NCBI GenBank assembly: GCA_052161625.1
Contig: CP197412.1
Source: JBKCUI01 sp052161625
GTDB lineage: Bacteria > Planctomycetota > Planctomycetia > Pirellulales > Pirellulaceae
Strand: one strand, 5' to 3'
DNA length: 64,000 bases
Positions 17,518 through 27,237 of this stretch are shown one piece after another. The notes under the pieces were generated by a model, which saw only the letters and a program-made list of their open reading frames with translations, searched no databases and was not told the origin of the DNA. How positions within the stretch are numbered: the first letter of the stretch is position 1; each line of letters opens with the position of its first letter. The translations under genes were made by a program, and so were the position numbers.

Positions 17518-18401
17518 TGGACGAGAACTTGATTGCAAACCTAGCGACTGCCACGCGAGGGTCTCAGCCGTTGGTCGAGACCCGCGAATTGTATTTGCAG
17601 TTCGGAAAGCAGATCGTGCTCAATAACATTTCGCTCTCCATTCCTCGGGGCCAAACGGTTGCCATTATCGGGGAAAGCGGCTGCGGCAAGACGATGTTGC
17701 TCAAGTCATTGGTGGGGCTCATTCGCCCTACGCGCGGGATGATTGCGTTTGACGGCTACGACATTCAATCCCTTGATGAACATGCGATGACGGCGCTTCG
17801 CAAGCGATTTGGATTCGTCTTTCAGAATGCCGCGCTGTTCGACAGCATGACCATCGAACAAAATGTGGCCTTTCCGATCCGACAACATGGAATGCCACAT
17901 GGAAGCTCGGAACGCCAACTGATCCAACAACGCCTCAATGAAGTTGGGTTACCGAACAACGTATTGCCCAAACGACCATCGCAACTCTCCGGTGGCATGC
18001 GAAAGCGAGTCGGATTGGCCCGGGCACTGATCTTGGAGCCAGACCTACTCCTCTATGATGAACCAACAACTGGCCTGGATCCGATCATGAGCGATGTGAT
18101 CAACGAACTGATGATGCGTACCCGAAAGCGTTACGAAGTCACCAGTATCGTCGTGACCCATGACATGCATTCGGCTAGAAAAGTTGCGGATCGAGTTATC
18201 ATGCTTTACCCGTATTCACGTTTGAAGCCCGGTGAAAGTCAGATTCTGTTCGACGGTCCACCCTCGGAATTGGATTTCACTCGCGATAAGCGGGTGAAGC
18301 AATTTGTGATGGGGGAGGCTGGCGAACGATTGATGGAGATGTTGGGACAGCAAGGTCGAGGGGATTTGGATTCCCTCAATCCGCATGCACCTCCCCGATA
18401 A
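17517..18401 (+). CDS. mlaF: MlaF-type lipid ABC transporter ATPase
   Basis: A 294-residue ABC ATPase with Walker A GESGCGKT, Q-loop FVFQNAALFDSM, signature LSGGMRKRVGLARAL, Walker B LLLYDEPTTGLDP and the H-loop VVTHDM, all intact. The start ATG at 17517 is chosen because it overlaps the mlaE stop (TGATG); an in-frame ATG at 17490 lies inside mlaE. It energises the MlaE permease for lipid transport. The C-terminal part after the switch region is somewhat long, ending in a Gly/Asp-rich tail, as in other MlaF proteins with a C-terminal extension. Confidence 0.95.
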   Translation: MDENLIANLATATRGSQPLVETRELYLQFGKQIVLNNISLSIPRGQTVAIIGESGCGKTMLLKSLVGLIRPTRGMIAFDGYDIQSLDEHAMTALRKRFGFVFQNAALFDSMTIEQNVAFPIRQHGMPHGSSERQLIQQRLNEVGLPNNVLPKRPSQLSGGMRKRVGLARALILEPDLLLYDEPTTGLDPIMSDVINELMMRTRKRYEVTSIVVTHDMHSARKVADRVIMLYPYSRLKPGESQILFDGPPSELDFTRDKRVKQFVMGEAGERLMEMLGQQGRGDLDSLNPHAPPR

Positions 18402-18429
18402 CGCCCGAACCACGAGAGCGATCGAAATC

Positions 18430-19671
18430 ATGGAAGAAAACAACTATCGATTCAGTGTCGGTGTGCTCGTCCTGGCTGCCGCGATCATCGGCATCATGCT
18501 GGTGGCTTACTTCGGCGCCGTCCCTGCGTTTTGGGTCGAGCGGTATCGTGTCACGATCAACTTCCCTCGGGCACCCAAGGTGAAGGTGGACACGCCTGTT
18601 CGCAAATCAGGCGTTCTCATCGGGCGAGTTTCCAACGTCTACCTGCGCCCAGGCTTCGAAGGTGTCGACGTGACGTTGGAACTGGAAAAGAAATTTCCGA
18701 TTCAACGACTGGAGATGCCTATGATCGTCTCCGAGTCGCTTATCACAGGGGATGCAGCGATCGAGTTTGTCTCCCCCACACAGGATTCGCTTCTCAAACG
18801 ATTCGATGGAAGTGTCGGAACGCCCAAAGACGGAATCTTAGACGAGATGGAACGGCTGGAATCGCAAGGAACAGTCCCCGACCTGTATTACTCTTACGGC
18901 GGTGAAGTGGCCAAGGATCCGCAGGAAGCGTTAGCCGCCGTTGGCCCCGCCTTCGAACGCTTTGAAGAAATCGCCGCCACCATCCAAGAAGCATTAGGGA
19001 CCGGAACTGGCCCGATTCGCAATTTGGCCGACTCAGCCCAATCCACCTTGGATAACATCAACATGACCGTTGGGACCATCAATCGCGTGGCGACTCAAAT
19101 CGAAGAAGCCAAAATCGCCGACGCCGTCGCACGCGGCTTGAACCTATTGCCCGACGTGTTCCAAGAGGCACAATCGACGCTTGCTCAAACCCAGCGAACA
19201 CTCAAGGGCTTTGAGACTTTCAGCGGTAGCCTGGAAGGCCTCGGGAAGGAATTCGAAGGGATCGGCGCGAACGTGCGGGAAGCGGTGAACAATGCGAACG
19301 TTGCGATCGCGAATATCGCGGAGATCACCGAACCCATCAAAGAGAACAGCGACGTGATCGTCGCGCAAGCGACGAATCTTCTCGGCAACTTGGACATGCT
19401 CTCACGCGACTTGCGCGTCTTCGCCAACAAACTCAACAACAGCAATGGAACGATCGCTCAATTGGTCGAAAACCCACAGCTGTATCATCAAGCCACCGCG
19501 ACCTTGCGCAATATCCAAGCGGCATCGGAAAACGTGCAAGCAATTACAGCGCGATTGCAACCGATTGTCGACGACGTGCGCGTCTTCACCGACAAAGTGG
19601 CTCGAGACCCCGGCCAAGTTGGCGTCCGCGGCGCCCTCAGCGGCCGTACCCTCGGTACCGGCCTCAAGTAG
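18430..19671 (+). CDS. mlaD: MlaD-family MCE lipid-binding protein
   Basis: A 413-residue protein anchored by one N-terminal membrane helix (FSVGVLVLAAAIIGIMLVAY), followed by a single MCE domain (about 35-125; KVDTPVRKSGVLIGRVSNV) and a long C-terminal helical region with repeated Asn/Gln-rich heptads (VREAVNNANVAIANIAEITE). MCE proteins form hexameric rings or tubes that carry lipids across the periplasm, and the long helical tail suggests a needle-like extension as in PqiB/YebT-type or mycobacterial Mce proteins. ATG 18430 is chosen. An ATG at 18385 would overlap mlaF by 17 bases and add a charged segment. Confidence 0.93.
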   Translation: MEENNYRFSVGVLVLAAAIIGIMLVAYFGAVPAFWVERYRVTINFPRAPKVKVDTPVRKSGVLIGRVSNVYLRPGFEGVDVTLELEKKFPIQRLEMPMIVSESLITGDAAIEFVSPTQDSLLKRFDGSVGTPKDGILDEMERLESQGTVPDLYYSYGGEVAKDPQEALAAVGPAFERFEEIAATIQEALGTGTGPIRNLADSAQSTLDNINMTVGTINRVATQIEEAKIADAVARGLNLLPDVFQEAQSTLAQTQRTLKGFETFSGSLEGLGKEFEGIGANVREAVNNANVAIANIAEITEPIKENSDVIVAQATNLLGNLDMLSRDLRVFANKLNNSNGTIAQLVENPQLYHQATATLRNIQAASENVQAITARLQPIVDDVRVFTDKVARDPGQVGVRGALSGRTLGTGLK

Positions 19672-19698
19672 CCCCAGGTCTAGCGGTCGCTTGGGCCA

Positions 19699-19781
19699 TG
19701 TATCCTGAAAAGATCAAAGCTTGTAGCCGGGGGTTGAGTCCTTTCAGGACAAAAGAGGTGAACGGTCGAGGACGACCGTTC
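19699..19781. terminator. Two hairpins between convergent mlaD and malQ
   Basis: The 129-bp gap between the two converging genes contains an imperfect inverted repeat (TCCTGAAAAGA near 19699, TCCTTTCAGGA near 19738) enclosing the TAGCCGGGGGTTGAG block, and then a perfect 9-bp stem GAACGGTCG-AGGA-CGACCGTTC at 19760-19781. Position suggests a bidirectional terminator, but no T-run is present. Both elements belong to repeat families seen elsewhere in the window. Confidence 0.5.
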
Positions 19782-19800
19782 GACAGGCGACCATTCAACG

Positions 19801-21411
19801 TTACGTTTTCCGCCCATACACATCCGTGATGTCGGCGAGCCAAGCGGCAGAGGAGGGGTCCATCGCATTCGGGGGACATCGCCAAGTCCAATTCCCTACC
19901 GAGGTCCCAGGCGTGTTCATTCTCGAAAGGGCATCGAGTCCCAGAACGTCTTGCACAGGCGCCATAGCCATGGTCGCAACACTGCTCCAAATCGAGCGAA
20001 TCATCCCAAGATGTATTTGCTCGGGTTTGCAATTCAAATAACGCAACGCGAAGGATTTCTCGCGATCGATCTCTTCTTGCGTGCGCGTGCTTCCCTCTCC
20101 CTCTTTGCTGTTAAACCAGCCCACGACCGTATCGTTGTCGTGTGTGCCCGTGTAGGCGATCGAATGCTTTGGATAATTATGGGGCAGATCGAGCGAGTTG
20201 CTATCGCCTGCTCCAAATGCGAACTGGATGATCCGCATCCCAGGGAAATGAAACCTATCTCGAAGATCGTGTACTTCTTGGGTAATGAACCCCAAATCTT
20301 CAGCGATCACCGGTAATTCACCACCACCTAAATACTGCGTCATGACTTCGAAAAAGTCATTGCGAGGCCCTGGCTTCCACTCCCCAACCCGGGCATCCGA
20401 CATATGAGACGGTATCTCCCAATACGCTTCAAAACCCCGGAAGTGATCGATGCGGATGAGGTCGCATTGCTCTAACATACGACTGCACCGACGCATCCAC
20501 CAATCGTACTGCGTCTGTCGGTGTACATCCCATCGATAGAGAGGATTGCCCCAGCGTTGCCCTGTCGCGGAGAAGTAATCCGGAGGGACACCCGCGACGA
20601 CTGTTGGATTTCCGAAGTCGTCCAGTTCGAACAAATGTTGCTGCGACCAGACGTCAGCGCTGTCCATGGCGACGAAGATGGGAATATCCCCGATCAACTG
20701 GACACCTTGCGATTTGGCGTAGTGCCGTAACTGAAGCCACTGCTTGTCGAACAAATACTGAATGAAGGCTTCAAATTCGATCGCAACCCGTAGCTTGTCC
20801 TGCCAAGCCGCCAAGGCATGGTGCTCGCGACGGGCTAGAGGTTGCTCCCACGAAACCCACGATTGATCTTGATGAGCAATTTTGCATGCAGTGAAAAGGC
20901 AATGGTCATCCAACCAAGCTCGATGGTGATGGCGAAACGCATCGAACTCGCCATGAAGGTCGTGCCGCTGGTTCTGAAATCGTCGAAACGCGATTCTCAA
21001 CAGCTCCATCCTCTTGCTGGCCGATAGTTCCAGCTGCACGCGATCCTTTGGCAGATCTTGAGGGTGCTGGCTCGAGGCATCGTGCCATTCCTCCAATTTG
21101 AGCAATCCATCTCGGACCAAAAGCGCCGGGCTGACAAAGAGAGGGTTGCCGGCGAAGGCGCTGGGGGATTGGTACGGGGAGAAACCATAACCGGTCGGTC
21201 CGCACGGTAGAACCTGCCACCACTTTTGCCCGGCCGCTGCGAGATACCTTACGAATTCATAGGCGCTCGGGCCAAGATCGCCCGATCCGACATCCCCTGC
21301 CGCCCAAACTCCGTCGCTTCCCGGATGCTCATTGCCGTGGGGGGCAGTGAGTATCGGGAGCGATGTGATATGGAGGATCAACCCACTCGATCGAGCGAAA
21401 AGACTTGTCAT
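19801..21411 (-). CDS. malQ: 4-alpha-glucanotransferase (amylomaltase)
   Basis: A 536-residue GH77 enzyme. It transfers alpha-1,4-glucan segments between maltodextrins and glycogen-derived chains in the cytoplasm. Catalytic residues are visible: nucleophile Asp in RIDHFRGFEAYWEIP (about 321), acid/base Glu in IAEDLGFIT (about 370) and the third acidic residue in GTHDNDT (about 424). The N-terminal RSSGLILHITSLP and the substrate segment GPTGYGFSPYQSPSAFAGNP are typical. Length fits the short bacterial amylomaltases. It is 30 bp downstream of asnS on the same strand; no other glycogen genes are in the window. Confidence 0.96.
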   Translation of the reverse strand: MTSLFARSSGLILHITSLPILTAPHGNEHPGSDGVWAAGDVGSGDLGPSAYEFVRYLAAAGQKWWQVLPCGPTGYGFSPYQSPSAFAGNPLFVSPALLVRDGLLKLEEWHDASSQHPQDLPKDRVQLELSASKRMELLRIAFRRFQNQRHDLHGEFDAFRHHHRAWLDDHCLFTACKIAHQDQSWVSWEQPLARREHHALAAWQDKLRVAIEFEAFIQYLFDKQWLQLRHYAKSQGVQLIGDIPIFVAMDSADVWSQQHLFELDDFGNPTVVAGVPPDYFSATGQRWGNPLYRWDVHRQTQYDWWMRRCSRMLEQCDLIRIDHFRGFEAYWEIPSHMSDARVGEWKPGPRNDFFEVMTQYLGGGELPVIAEDLGFITQEVHDLRDRFHFPGMRIIQFAFGAGDSNSLDLPHNYPKHSIAYTGTHDNDTVVGWFNSKEGEGSTRTQEEIDREKSFALRYLNCKPEQIHLGMIRSIWSSVATMAMAPVQDVLGLDALSRMNTPGTSVGNWTWRCPPNAMDPSSAAWLADITDVYGRKT

Positions 21412-21441
21412 GCAGTTTGGAAAAGTTCGGGACTAGCGGAT

Positions 21442-22839
21442 CTAGAATTCGCAATTCCCGGGAGTTCTCGGGAATGGAATGACGTCGCGAATGTTCGCCA
21501 TCCCTGTGGAGTACTGGACCATTCGCTCCAACCCCAGTCCGAATCCCGCGTGAGGGACCGTACCAAAGCGACGAAGATCCAAGTACCACCAATAATCTTC
21601 TGCCTTTAATCCCACCTCTTCCATTCGAGAGGTCAAAACATCGAGCCTCTCTTCACGCTGGCTACCCCCGATGATCTCCCCGACACCAGGAACGAGAACG
21701 TCCATGGCAGCGACGGTTTTGTTGTCATCGTTGAGCCGCATGTAGAACGACTTAATCTCTTTGGGATAGTTGTAGAGAATCACCGGACCGCGAACATGCT
21801 TCTCCGTAATATAACGTTCGTGCTCCGCTTGCAAATCGATACCCCATGCAACTGGATAATCAAACTTCTCGCTACTACCCTGCAAAATGGCAATTGCTTC
21901 CGTATAGGAAAGATGGGTAAAGGGCTTTTCCAGCACCAGACGGAGCGCATCGAGCAAGCCAGGCTGGATTCGCTTCTCAAAAAAGTCCATGTCCTCATGG
22001 CAGTCGTGCAAGATCGCGTTCAACATGAACTTCAGATATCGCTCGGCCAAATCCATGTTGTCTGCAAGTTCAAAGAACGCCATCTCGGGCTCGATCATCC
22101 AAAACTCGGCCAGATGCCTGGAAGTGTTGGAGTTCTCTGCTCGAAAGGTGGGGCCAAACGTATAGATCTTTCCCATGGCGGTTGCATACGCCTCGCCTTC
22201 CAACTGCCCGCTCACCGTCAGGAACGAAGGCTTCCCAAAAAAATCCTGAGCATGGTCGACTTTGCCGTTGACCATCGGAGGGTTGTCGAGGGGCAGGGTC
22301 GTCACCCGGAACATCTGCCCCGCACCCTCGCAGTCGCTCGCGGTGATGATCGGGGTGTGGATATAAACGAATCCCTCTTTCTGAAAGAACTCATGCGTCG
22401 CATGGCTAAGCCGATTGCGCACACGGGTGACAGCACCAAAGGTGTTGGTGCGAGGACGGAGATGCGCCCACTCCCGAAGCTTTTCAAACGTGTGTTGCTT
22501 TTTCTGAAGCGGATAATCCGTGGCGCTCGCGGTTCCAAGTATCCGAACCTCATGGGCGAACAACTCCGTCGCTTGGCCTTGCCCAGCACTCGCTTTGATC
22601 TCCCCGGTCACGATCACACTGCTCCCAACCGTCAACGTTGGAATGTCGGTTTCGTAGTTGGACAACGATTTATCCGCAATGATCTGAAGATTGCCAAAGG
22701 AGCTGCCATCATTGACTTCAATGAAGCTAAAGCCTCCCTTGCTATCACGGCGAGTTCTTACCCACCCCCGAACTTGTGCGATCGATCCAATCGCCTGCGC
22801 GTCGCGAGCCTTGCTTACGGAAATCCAGTTGCTGTTCAT
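21442..22839 (-). CDS. asnS: Asparaginyl-tRNA synthetase
   Basis: A 465-residue class IIb aminoacyl-tRNA synthetase that charges tRNA-Asn. The N-terminal OB-fold anticodon-binding domain includes VRGWVRTRRDSKGGFSFIEV. The catalytic domain has motif 2 FGPTFRAENSNTSRHLAEFW and motif 3 GFGLGLERMVQY followed by IRDVIPFPRTPG, the usual end of AsnRS. All expected parts are present at normal length. The presence of AsnRS implies direct charging of Asn, although an amidotransferase route elsewhere cannot be excluded. Confidence 0.97.
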   Translation of the reverse strand: MNSNWISVSKARDAQAIGSIAQVRGWVRTRRDSKGGFSFIEVNDGSSFGNLQIIADKSLSNYETDIPTLTVGSSVIVTGEIKASAGQGQATELFAHEVRILGTASATDYPLQKKQHTFEKLREWAHLRPRTNTFGAVTRVRNRLSHATHEFFQKEGFVYIHTPIITASDCEGAGQMFRVTTLPLDNPPMVNGKVDHAQDFFGKPSFLTVSGQLEGEAYATAMGKIYTFGPTFRAENSNTSRHLAEFWMIEPEMAFFELADNMDLAERYLKFMLNAILHDCHEDMDFFEKRIQPGLLDALRLVLEKPFTHLSYTEAIAILQGSSEKFDYPVAWGIDLQAEHERYITEKHVRGPVILYNYPKEIKSFYMRLNDDNKTVAAMDVLVPGVGEIIGGSQREERLDVLTSRMEEVGLKAEDYWWYLDLRRFGTVPHAGFGLGLERMVQYSTGMANIRDVIPFPRTPGNCEF

Positions 22840-23050
22840 GTGTTGCTACCATCTAGGTCAAAACGAAACGAGTCCATCTACCATGCTTCAGTTTATCGGC
22901 TAGGCGAGACCCGCACGATGACCTAGGACAACAAGCAAAGAGAAGAGTGCATGTCCGAGCGACTATCAGCTGGAACACGCTCGCACCCGGAAATCACACG
23001 CCGAAAACAATCAGGGGCAAGCTACTTGTGGCTGATTGACCGGGGCTTCG

Positions 23051-23101
23051 GCCCCTCGCCCCTCGCCCCTCGCCCCTCGCCCCTCGCTACTCGCTACTCG
23101 C
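23051..23101 (-). repeat. Heptanucleotide tract abutting a stop codon; G-quadruplex pattern
   Basis: CTCGCCC and CTCGCTA units end exactly at the stop codon (complement at 23102-23104) of the next minus-strand gene. On that gene's coding strand the sequence contains five GGGG runs separated by CGA, a canonical G-quadruplex pattern. The 262-bp gap 22840-23101 otherwise shows nothing I can name. Confidence 0.9.
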
Positions 23102-23806
23102 CTACGGCTGCAGGGCGACCAACGATGCACCGGTGGTGAGGATCTGGAATCTTAGCGCTCCCTTGTCATAGGGGGCTCGCTCCCGAATTCCCGGTGCGGC
23201 GCTGCCAGGTCGGAAGTGCCCAGTGTTGGGCTGATCCGACAGCGGTCGATGCAAATAGGCTTGGTAGGGCAACGTCGCAACACCCGTAAAGAATCGGACC
23301 CCCGACAGCATCGGCGTCAGCTTCGGAAACCGTTCATGTCCATGGCGCTCGAGCATGGTGTCTTCGAAGTACAAAGGCTGATGGCAGATCACCGGAGCGG
23401 TCCAGTGCTTCTGCAATCCGATCAATCCATACTTGCGATCCGGACCATAAGGGAGAGGTTGCATCGGGGGCAGTCGTCCTTCCACCAAGTCATCTGGTAG
23501 CTTGCCTGTCCCGATATCGCTTATCGAAAGGTTGCGCGTAGGGAGTGGTGGCAATACGATCGGACCACGTTCCTCCCCTTGTCGTAACTCACCCACTTGC
23601 TGCGGCGCCTCTTGCACCGTGCCGGGCGTCGTAGCAGTTTCCTGCACCTTGGCGGAGACTTGCTGCGCGGGGACTGCTCCGCTGCCAAAGAGAATGCTCA
23701 CTCCGGAGTCCTGGCTCCAAGCGACATTGGTTTGAAGCAACCCGACAAGAACAAAGCTTCGGAACAACCCTCGTTGCATCGTCAATGGCTTTGGCTGCGT
23801 CATCAT
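23102..23806 (-). CDS. Secreted protein of unknown function
   Basis: A 234-residue protein with a signal peptide (LFRSFVLVGLLQTNVAWSQ), then a Gln/Pro/Glu-rich low-complexity segment to about residue 85. The C-terminal part contains ICHQPLYFEDTMLERHGHE and GVRFFTGVATLPYQAYLHRP; the run of His, aromatic and acidic residues could bind metal, but this is speculation. I do not recognise a family. A G-rich heptad tract begins immediately at its stop codon. The gene stands alone between asnS and the M50/HlyD operon. Confidence 0.7.
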   Translation of the reverse strand: MMTQPKPLTMQRGLFRSFVLVGLLQTNVAWSQDSGVSILFGSGAVPAQQVSAKVQETATTPGTVQEAPQQVGELRQGEERGPIVLPPLPTRNLSISDIGTGKLPDDLVEGRLPPMQPLPYGPDRKYGLIGLQKHWTAPVICHQPLYFEDTMLERHGHERFPKLTPMLSGVRFFTGVATLPYQAYLHRPLSDQPNTGHFRPGSAAPGIRERAPYDKGALRFQILTTGASLVALQP

Positions 23807-24006
23807 CCCACCTCACGTGTTGTGCTCAAAAAAGTCGACCATAGGGGTACCAACACTCTCGCGCTGGCGGTCGACTTACGAGCCTTCTTCGGCAACACCC
23901 GAACGATCCCTTCATCACGCACAACAGGTTTTCAACTCAAAACTGGATTCCCCGTCCGATCGCTGACGCAGTCGTTAATCTTTCCCACACCGAAATGACA
24001 GCAAAT

Positions 24007-26223
24007 CTATCGCAATCGAGCTTGGCGGAAGAAGAAGTCCAAGCCTTTATGGAGTAGCGATTCTTCTTGGCAAAGGAACAAAACCTCGGCCGTCGCACCT
24101 CCAAGCGAATCGTTCGTCGGAGAATCAAGCGAGAGTCTGACTCGAAACAATGGGTTTGTTTTGGAACTCTTCGATGTCGCCACATCGCTCGCTACCGTAT
24201 CGATTTCGATCACGCGTGCTGCGAGTAATCTCGAGGGGGCTTGCATCGATCGAACACGAGCTCGCATCCCAACGTGCAACCTAGCAACTTCGGCCTCGGA
24301 CAGAAAGCACTCGATCCCTTCCACTTGCCTCGACTCCATCCAACCTAGCAAAGACCCCTTTTCCACGAACTCGCCGTTTTGAAGGTCTATCCGAACGCGA
24401 GGATCCTCGTTGCGCTGTGAACGTTCGCGAACAACGGGATCGGCAGAAGTGGCTTGATGGGATGCGAAGCGTAGGACTCCGCGATGCGGCGTTGCCACAA
24501 CGAGCTTTTCCAGTCTCGAATGGAGCTCGTTCAATTCTGTTTCGAGAACCCGTTGGATGGATTCCAAATGGGGGATCGATTCCAACGCTTCCGAATCGTG
24601 AAATGCAGCTCGCTTCGCACCTGTCAATTCTCCCGTAGCAACAATCCATTTCGCCTTCAGCCGGTTGTATTCCTTCTGCAACGCCAGATTCTTTAATTGA
24701 AGTACGGGAACTCCTTTTTCTACGTCCTCGTGCGGGAGACTTGCAACGAGCAAATGAACGCGGCCGCTCTCGGGTGCAAAGATTGGTTTCGAATCCTCGG
24801 CCCGAATCCATCCCGTCGCATGCACAAAAGTAGGTACGGGGGTCGTGACAGCATAGATGCACAGCAGAAATACAGCCCCCCACCCGATCCATTGCAACCG
24901 CTTTCCACTCCGTTGCTTCGCAGCAAATGGATGCCAACGGGAGACCGCGAGCAGGAGTTGGCATACCGAATAAAGTGCCAGCAAAATCAGCCCCAGTCCC
25001 GCTACTTGCCAATCCGCAGCGATGTGCAGGGAAATCCAAACAATACCGAACAGCAATAGGGAGCGATTCGCTAAGGAAAGCACAAAGTAAGTGGCGAGCA
25101 GTAGGGTTTGACGGGAGTTCTCGCCGAGACTTCCCTGCCACATTCCGTCAAACGCTTGCCATGAATGCTCTCGCAGATTCTGCAGCCCCAGCCAATCGCT
25201 GACTACGTAATAGCCGTCGTACTTGATGAACGGATTGGCGTTGAACAAGAACGTTGTCACGCTGCAGACGATCATGACTTGAAAGGCAATCGAGTTCAAA
25301 GATCCCGCAGTGGTAAATCCCCACGCGATCGCGGCAACCGCTGCCAACCAACCTTCCAATATCATCCCACCCATTGCGATGATCACGCGCTGATGAACGC
25401 GTGGGCATTGCCATGATTCGGAAATGTCGACATAGGGACAAAGCATCCCGAAGCTACCGAGAAGTCCAAAACCGCGTACACGGACCCCATACCGGACGCA
25501 CGCCAAAGCATGGCCAAGCTCGTGAACCAAACGGGTCGCAAAAAAGACCGCACCATACCCGACCCATTGCCTCGGTGACCGAAGCAAATCCCAACTAGGC
25601 AACTGCAGAAAAAAGGATTCCCAGCGGAGCAAAACGGTAATGCCTCCTACCACGGCGAGGCAAGCGAACACAGCCCATCCTACCGGCCCAAAAAAGAAAA
25701 AGCCTGCAGGACCCAAGGGCCGCAAGATGGAAGTGGGATCCCCTAGATGCAGCTTCATCTGAAACAACGAAACAAAACAGCGGCAGAATCGAAGAATCCA
25801 CCCATGAGACTTTGTAGACGCAGACGCGGACGGATGACAGGACCGTTGCTTGGACGGCGCGATTGACGGCGCGATGAGATCAGCCCCGCGCTCACGGTGC
25901 GAACTAGGATGAACGATGCCGAGGCGCAAACATCGACTCAAGAACGTCTCGATGGTCGATGCCTGGATCCGGTGAAGGCGATGTGCCGATCGATACAACG
26001 CTTCAAGCTCCTCGATCGACTTTGTCCGATTGAGATTTTGCAATAAAAAATACTCATCGCGCGAACATCGGAATTGCTCCGAAGTCCACGGGTGGACTGC
26101 GATCCAAATCTCTCCCTGCGGTGAATCGACCGACTTCCACGTGAGATCGGTACGAAGACGAAGTTGATGCCCCGTCGACTTAGTGCTCCCCAGAGCATTG
26201 GAGGTGCCGATCTCGATCGTCAT
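24007..26223 (-). CDS. PqqD-like / M50 site-2-protease-like / HlyD fusion protein
   Basis: A 738-residue membrane protein with three parts. Residues 1-110 resemble a PqqD/winged-helix recognition domain (WIAVHPWTSEQFRCSRDEYF). Residues 150-460 are a polytopic M50 metalloprotease-like core with the zinc motif HELGH (about 233) and the distal NPFIKYDGYY (about 333) that supplies the Asp. Residues 480-738 form a HlyD/RND adaptor-like segment with lipoyl-type halves (GRVHLLVASLPHEDVEKGVP). M50 proteins cut within membranes. Here the fusion to an export adaptor suggests a role in processing or moving a peptide across the envelope. It lies 3 bp after the HlyD gene, the last of the three-gene run. 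Confidence 0.87.
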   Translation of the reverse strand: MTIEIGTSNALGSTKSTGHQLRLRTDLTWKSVDSPQGEIWIAVHPWTSEQFRCSRDEYFLLQNLNRTKSIEELEALYRSAHRLHRIQASTIETFLSRCLRLGIVHPSSHRERGADLIAPSIAPSKQRSCHPSASASTKSHGWILRFCRCFVSLFQMKLHLGDPTSILRPLGPAGFFFFGPVGWAVFACLAVVGGITVLLRWESFFLQLPSWDLLRSPRQWVGYGAVFFATRLVHELGHALACVRYGVRVRGFGLLGSFGMLCPYVDISESWQCPRVHQRVIIAMGGMILEGWLAAVAAIAWGFTTAGSLNSIAFQVMIVCSVTTFLFNANPFIKYDGYYVVSDWLGLQNLREHSWQAFDGMWQGSLGENSRQTLLLATYFVLSLANRSLLLFGIVWISLHIAADWQVAGLGLILLALYSVCQLLLAVSRWHPFAAKQRSGKRLQWIGWGAVFLLCIYAVTTPVPTFVHATGWIRAEDSKPIFAPESGRVHLLVASLPHEDVEKGVPVLQLKNLALQKEYNRLKAKWIVATGELTGAKRAAFHDSEALESIPHLESIQRVLETELNELHSRLEKLVVATPHRGVLRFASHQATSADPVVRERSQRNEDPRVRIDLQNGEFVEKGSLLGWMESRQVEGIECFLSEAEVARLHVGMRARVRSMQAPSRLLAARVIEIDTVASDVATSKSSKTNPLFRVRLSLDSPTNDSLGGATAEVLFLCQEESLLHKGLDFFFRQARLR

Positions 26224-26226
26224 CGC

Positions 26227-27237
26227 TTACTTTTTTGCCAGATGGGTTTGGAGCGAAACATTCATCCCTGGAAGCAACGTCCAAGCCTTATCCGTTTTCT
26301 GATTCTGCACGGTGGCGGACATGCGAATCTTTCGCGCTGAACTCACTTCCGGAGCATATCCTGTTATTACCCCAATGAACCGGTTCGAAGCACGTGTCGC
26401 GGCCGCTGCAACACCAATCTCGACCGGTGAGCCGATCAAGTCGTTCGGGTCAAAGCGATCAAGGTCGACAAAGAAATCGACACGCAATTCATCCATCCGA
26501 ATCACATGCAAGATCGTGGTTCCGGCGCTTACCCATTCTCCCTGTCGATGATCCATACGTGTCACAATCCCTGTGACAGGCGAAGCGATCTGAAGCTTTT
26601 CCAGTTTCTTTTGCGATACCGAATAGGAGGCTTGAGCAAGCTTCGCTTTGAGATCCTTTTGGACTTTGGCTGCTTTTGCCTGCACGAGCCTCACCTTCGC
26701 TTGCTCGGCAGCGATCTTCTTTTGTCGCACCTCGATCGGACTCGCTTCCCCCTTATTCCCCATCTTTTCATACGCATCCAGCTGCAACTGAGTCTCTTCG
26801 ACCACCATCTCGGCGAATCGAATATCGCTTTCATCGACAGCCTCAGCCTGGGCTACTTGAAACTGCAGTGCAGACACTTGTTTCTCCAGCTCGAGCGTAT
26901 CGGAATTCAGTCGTCCAAGGATCTCACCTTTGGAGACAAGACTGTTTTCGGAAACCTTGAGCTCGAGGAGGGTCCCGGTTTCTTGTACGGCGATCTCGAC
27001 CAATTCAGGAGCTACGACGATTCCCTGTTCGAAGCGAATCCATGTTCCTTCGCTAACCGCGTTAGGGAGATTGCCTGAGCCCTTGGGATCGGTCGTCGGA
27101 ATCGCGGCCGCTCGATCCGCGAGTCGCAACGTTTGTTGTGCCAACGCTCCGTCGCGAAAACCGAGGAGAGGAATCATCGCAATAAGAGGAACCAACCAAA
27201 TCGCTTTCGGGAGCAATCGTCGATGCAAAAAAATCAT
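26227..27237 (-). CDS. HlyD-family periplasmic adaptor protein
   Basis: A 336-residue membrane fusion protein with an N-terminal membrane/signal segment (AIWLVPLIAMIPLLGF). It shows lipoyl halves (GTLLELKVSENSLVSKGEIL and KLQIASPVTGIVTRMDHRQG) around a coiled coil rich in Lys, Glu and Gln, and a beta-barrel (VDFFVDLDRFDPNDLIGSPV). ATG 27237 is chosen because it overlaps the stop of the upstream gene as ATGA and directly precedes the signal segment. The frame is open to 27459 only inside that upstream gene. Such adaptors bridge inner-membrane pumps and outer-membrane channels, but no pump ATPase or RND protein is encoded next to it. Confidence 0.88.
   Translation of the reverse strand: MIFLHRRLLPKAIWLVPLIAMIPLLGFRDGALAQQTLRLADRAAAIPTTDPKGSGNLPNAVSEGTWIRFEQGIVVAPELVEIAVQETGTLLELKVSENSLVSKGEILGRLNSDTLELEKQVSALQFQVAQAEAVDESDIRFAEMVVEETQLQLDAYEKMGNKGEASPIEVRQKKIAAEQAKVRLVQAKAAKVQKDLKAKLAQASYSVSQKKLEKLQIASPVTGIVTRMDHRQGEWVSAGTTILHVIRMDELRVDFFVDLDRFDPNDLIGSPVEIGVAAAATRASNRFIGVITGYAPEVSSARKIRMSATVQNQKTDKAWTLLPGMNVSLQTHLAKK

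Noticed and set aside
21796..22926. A 376-residue plus-strand frame antisense to asnS
   Set aside because: Shadow of asnS with no recognisable motifs.
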